Shown here: piece by piece, positions 17,691-19,582 of the stretch
Numbering within the stretch: the stretch's first letter is position 1
Layout: each line of letters begins with the position of its first letter
Source: JAKOWB01 sp038363005
Lineage (GTDB): Bacteria; Pseudomonadota; Alphaproteobacteria; Kiloniellales; JACOMY01
Length of the DNA: 19,582 nt
Reading direction: 5' to 3'
Assembly: GCA_038363005.1 (NCBI GenBank)
Contig: JBBQBI010000044.1
Coordinates: 1 to 19,582 of the forward strand
The notes under the pieces: model-generated
Databases searched by the model: none
What the model saw: only the letters and a program-made list of their open reading frames with translations
What the model was told of the DNA's origin: nothing
Program-made: the position numbers and the translations under genes

Positions 17691-18419
17691 CTATTTCAGC
17701 ATTTTGGTAGCGCCCAGGATGCGGCCGGTGTCGGCGTCCTGCACCAGGATGGCGCAACCGTCGTAGCCGGCTTCGCGCAGCCAGCCGGAATCGAGCGCCA
17801 GCTCCTGCTTGCCCCCGGCATAGCGGCCGACCGGCACCATTTCGCGCACGATGTTGAACTCGCTCAGCGTGCGTCCGGTGTTCTCCCCGCGCACCACGGG
17901 CGTATCGGCACGACCCTGGAAGATAACCGCCAGCACGGTAGCGGCCGGCGCATCGGTCGGCCCCTCGATGACGACTTTGTCGTAACCGACCATGGTGACA
18001 GCGAGCGGCAGGGGCTCGCCGCGCGCCTGCACCAGCGTGTCCTCGACCTGGCCACGGCGCGAGCCGACGACGTCGTAGCGCCCGGCGATCACCATCTGCG
18101 GGGTGTAGACCATGTGGCTGCCCATCCAGGCCGAATAGGCCCGCTGGCGCTCGGTATTCGCCGGGCTGCCGAAGGGATCGCGCCAGCCGATGTAGTCCCA
18201 GTAGTCGACGTGATAGGCCAGCGCGATGACGTCGCTGCGCGCCGCCAGCTCGCCCAGCAGCGCGTCGGCCGGCGGGCAGGAGCTGCAGCCCTGCGAGGTG
18301 AAGAGCTCGACCACCACCGGCGTGCCGGCGGCGGCGGCCGGACGCTGGCGCGCCAGCAGCGGAAGGGTGGCAAGGCCGGCCAGGGCGGCCAGCGCGGTGC
18401 GGCGGTTGGAGGATGCCAT
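17691..18419 (-). CDS. DUF1223 thioredoxin-fold exported protein
   Basis: This 242-residue protein has an N-terminal export signal containing SNRRTAL followed by a hydrophobic run to AAAA, compatible with Tat as well as Sec. The mature part opens with VVVELFTSQGCSSCPPADALL (about 35-55), where C45 and C48 form a CxxC redox-type motif. HVDYWDYIGWRDPFGS and the distal RQRAYS...VYTPQMVIAG follow, all standard for DUF1223. The first half has a thioredoxin-like fold and the C-terminal half is a beta domain. The biochemical role of the family is not established; a periplasmic thiol or peroxide function is only a guess. The ATG at 18417-18419 has AGGG upstream. It is convergent with htpG and divergent from the secreted duplicated protein. 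Confidence 0.9.
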   Translation of the reverse strand: MASSNRRTALAALAGLATLPLLARQRPAAAAGTPVVVELFTSQGCSSCPPADALLGELAARSDVIALAYHVDYWDYIGWRDPFGSPANTERQRAYSAWMGSHMVYTPQMVIAGRYDVVGSRRGQVEDTLVQARGEPLPLAVTMVGYDKVVIEGPTDAPAATVLAVIFQGRADTPVVRGENTGRTLSEFNIVREMVPVGRYAGGKQELALDSGWLREAGYDGCAILVQDADTGRILGATKMLK

Positions 18420-18549
18420 GGGCCAACCCTAGGCTCCGGGCAAACTCACGGGCCAGTCACGATAACGCGAATGCGGCGGAGGAAGCGGAATTGCTCTAGC
18501 CTGCAAGACAAGGCTGGGACGACCGGCTCAAAAACATCAGAGGGTGCGC

Positions 18550-19458
18550 ATGATGAAGAGACGTTGGTTGGGGATTTTGGCACTGCTGGCGGCCGGCCTC
18601 GCGGCACAGCCGGCAGCAGCCAAGTTCGACGAATTGGCCGGCACCTGGGTCAACGTGAACAGCGCGACCAGCAGCGTGGTCACGGTCATTGTCGGCGGCA
18701 CGGCGCAGGCGCCGACGGTACAGCTTCTGGCCGCCTGCACGCCCAATCCCTGCGACTGGGGCATCTCCACCGGCCAGACCTTCGTCAACACGACCTCGGA
18801 TGACCTGACGAAGAAGGCGCAGAGCATCCTGGTGTTCTTCGGCGGCAACGCTGCCCAGCGCACCGTGCTGCTGAAGCGGCGCGACGACGGGCAACTCACG
18901 GTCGAGGTCTACAGCGCCTTCCTCGATGGCTCGAACCGCAGCAGCTACCAGACCATCGACACCATGAAGCGCGCGCCGACGGCGCCGGTCGGCCTGGGCC
19001 CCGAGGACTGCATCGTCTTCAAGACCAGCCAGGTGCAGGTCAGCCAGAAGGGCGGCAGCTCGCGCATCATCGCCGGCGGCAACGTGCTGGCCGACTTCGG
19101 CAGCAACCATCTGCAAGCAGTGCAGGCGGTGGTCACCTTCCTCAGCTATGGCCTGAACGAGCAGTGCTTCGTCGGCCGGCCCGACATGCCGGTCAGCTAC
19201 TACCTGCACGATGGCCAGTCGCCGGTCGGCCCCATGCCGGGCGAAAGCTGTCTGGCCTTCAACCCGGGGAACCTGTCGGTGTCGAAGAAGGGCGGCCGCT
19301 GGCGGCTGGCCGACGGCCCGACCATGGTGCTCGATTTCGCCAACCACCTCGACCTGGCTGAGCGCATGGCCGACGTGATCGACTTCTACGGCTTCACCAA
19401 CATCTGCACCTTCGGGCTGAGCAACTCGGCGGGGACGATGACCTACTTCCGGCAGTAG
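18550..19458 (+). CDS. Secreted protein with GTWVNV/PCDWG domain and two CFVGRP-type repeats
   Basis: This 302-residue protein has a Sec signal (MMKRRWLGILALLAAGLAAQPAAA, cleavage near 24/25). Residues 25-140 form a beta-rich domain with FDELAGTWVNVN and CTPNPCDWG (C63, C68), a motif pair seen in assorted exported bacterial proteins. Two related units of about 70 residues follow. Unit 1 (150-219) has EDCIVF, SQKGGSSRIIAGG, VLADFGSNH and CFVGRPDMPVSYYL. Unit 2 (230-302) has ESCLAF, SKKGGRWRLADG, MVLDFANH and CTFGLSNSAGTMTYF. Each unit has two cysteines exactly 52 residues apart (154/206 and 234/286), suggesting a disulfide per unit. I start at the ATG 18550, with AGAGGG upstream, rather than the GTG at 18544; an ATG at 18553 is also possible. 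I know no assigned function. Confidence 0.85.
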   Translation: MMKRRWLGILALLAAGLAAQPAAAKFDELAGTWVNVNSATSSVVTVIVGGTAQAPTVQLLAACTPNPCDWGISTGQTFVNTTSDDLTKKAQSILVFFGGNAAQRTVLLKRRDDGQLTVEVYSAFLDGSNRSSYQTIDTMKRAPTAPVGLGPEDCIVFKTSQVQVSQKGGSSRIIAGGNVLADFGSNHLQAVQAVVTFLSYGLNEQCFVGRPDMPVSYYLHDGQSPVGPMPGESCLAFNPGNLSVSKKGGRWRLADGPTMVLDFANHLDLAERMADVIDFYGFTNICTFGLSNSAGTMTYFRQ

Positions 19459-19463
19459 TCGGT

Positions 19464-19560
19464 GGCCGGGGGGGCCCCCCGGGGCGGGCCCGCCCACCCA
19501 CCCCCCCAATGGGGCCCGCGCCCCCGGGGTTGCGGCCCCGGGGCCCCGGGCGGGCCCCGC
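19464..19560. other. G/C homopolymer tract at the right end
   Basis: This is a run of G blocks and C blocks, including a 7-G/6-C palindrome at about 19468-19480, GGGGCCC, CCCCGGGG and similar. No gene is seen. It could contain the terminator of the preceding gene, but the sequence is unlike the rest of the window and looks like a low-quality contig end. Confidence 0.5.
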
Positions 19561-19582
19561 TCCGCTTGAGCGAGGGGTTAGG

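Overview
The window is very GC-rich, densely coded bacterial DNA. The protein set points to an alphaproteobacterium, probably in or near the Rhodospirillales: an RpoH-type sigma factor beside CarD, a seven-iron ferredoxin FdxA, a SUV3-like helicase followed by an S4-domain protein, and a tctCBA transporter with a Bug-type binding protein. This assignment is inferred from gene families and order only. No rRNA, tRNA, CRISPR array, insertion sequence or replication origin was seen, and no gap between genes exceeds about 270 bases.

Layout. (1) Positions 3-2726, plus strand: the 3' part of a large Ala-rich protein ending in a CdiA-CT-like toxin domain, then an intact probable immunity gene and a clean terminator. 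The toxin carrier is broken by a 4-bp CTAG duplication and an in-frame TAG, but the toxin domain itself is open. (2) Positions 2766-5795, minus strand: carD (long Lys/Ala/Pro-rich N-terminal tail), a metallophosphoesterase-fold protein that has lost most of its metal ligands, and rpoH. (3) Positions 5880-9033, minus: tctC-tctB-tctA, a tripartite tricarboxylate-type transporter. (4) Positions 9177-10172: fdxA on minus, divergent from a small secreted protein on plus that is followed by two tandem copies of a terminator hairpin. (5) Positions 10196-15637, minus: SUV3-like helicase, S4-domain RNA-binding protein and a large MscS-family channel, apparently one operon. (6) Positions 15771-19458: htpG (Hsp90) on plus, a DUF1223 thioredoxin-fold protein on minus, and a secreted plus-strand protein with an internal duplication. 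The last ~120 bases are long G and C runs that look like a poor contig end.

Function. Most minus-strand genes belong to a set often found together in alphaproteobacteria (helicase, S4 protein, FdxA, CarD, RpoH), linking RNA handling, RNA polymerase control and heat shock. The MscS gene, the small secreted gene and the tct operon interrupt that order. The chaperone gene htpG lies nearby. The parts most worth following up are the conserved-looking but catalytically stripped phosphatase between carD and rpoH, the toxin-immunity remnant, and the duplicated cysteine-paired secreted protein at the right end.
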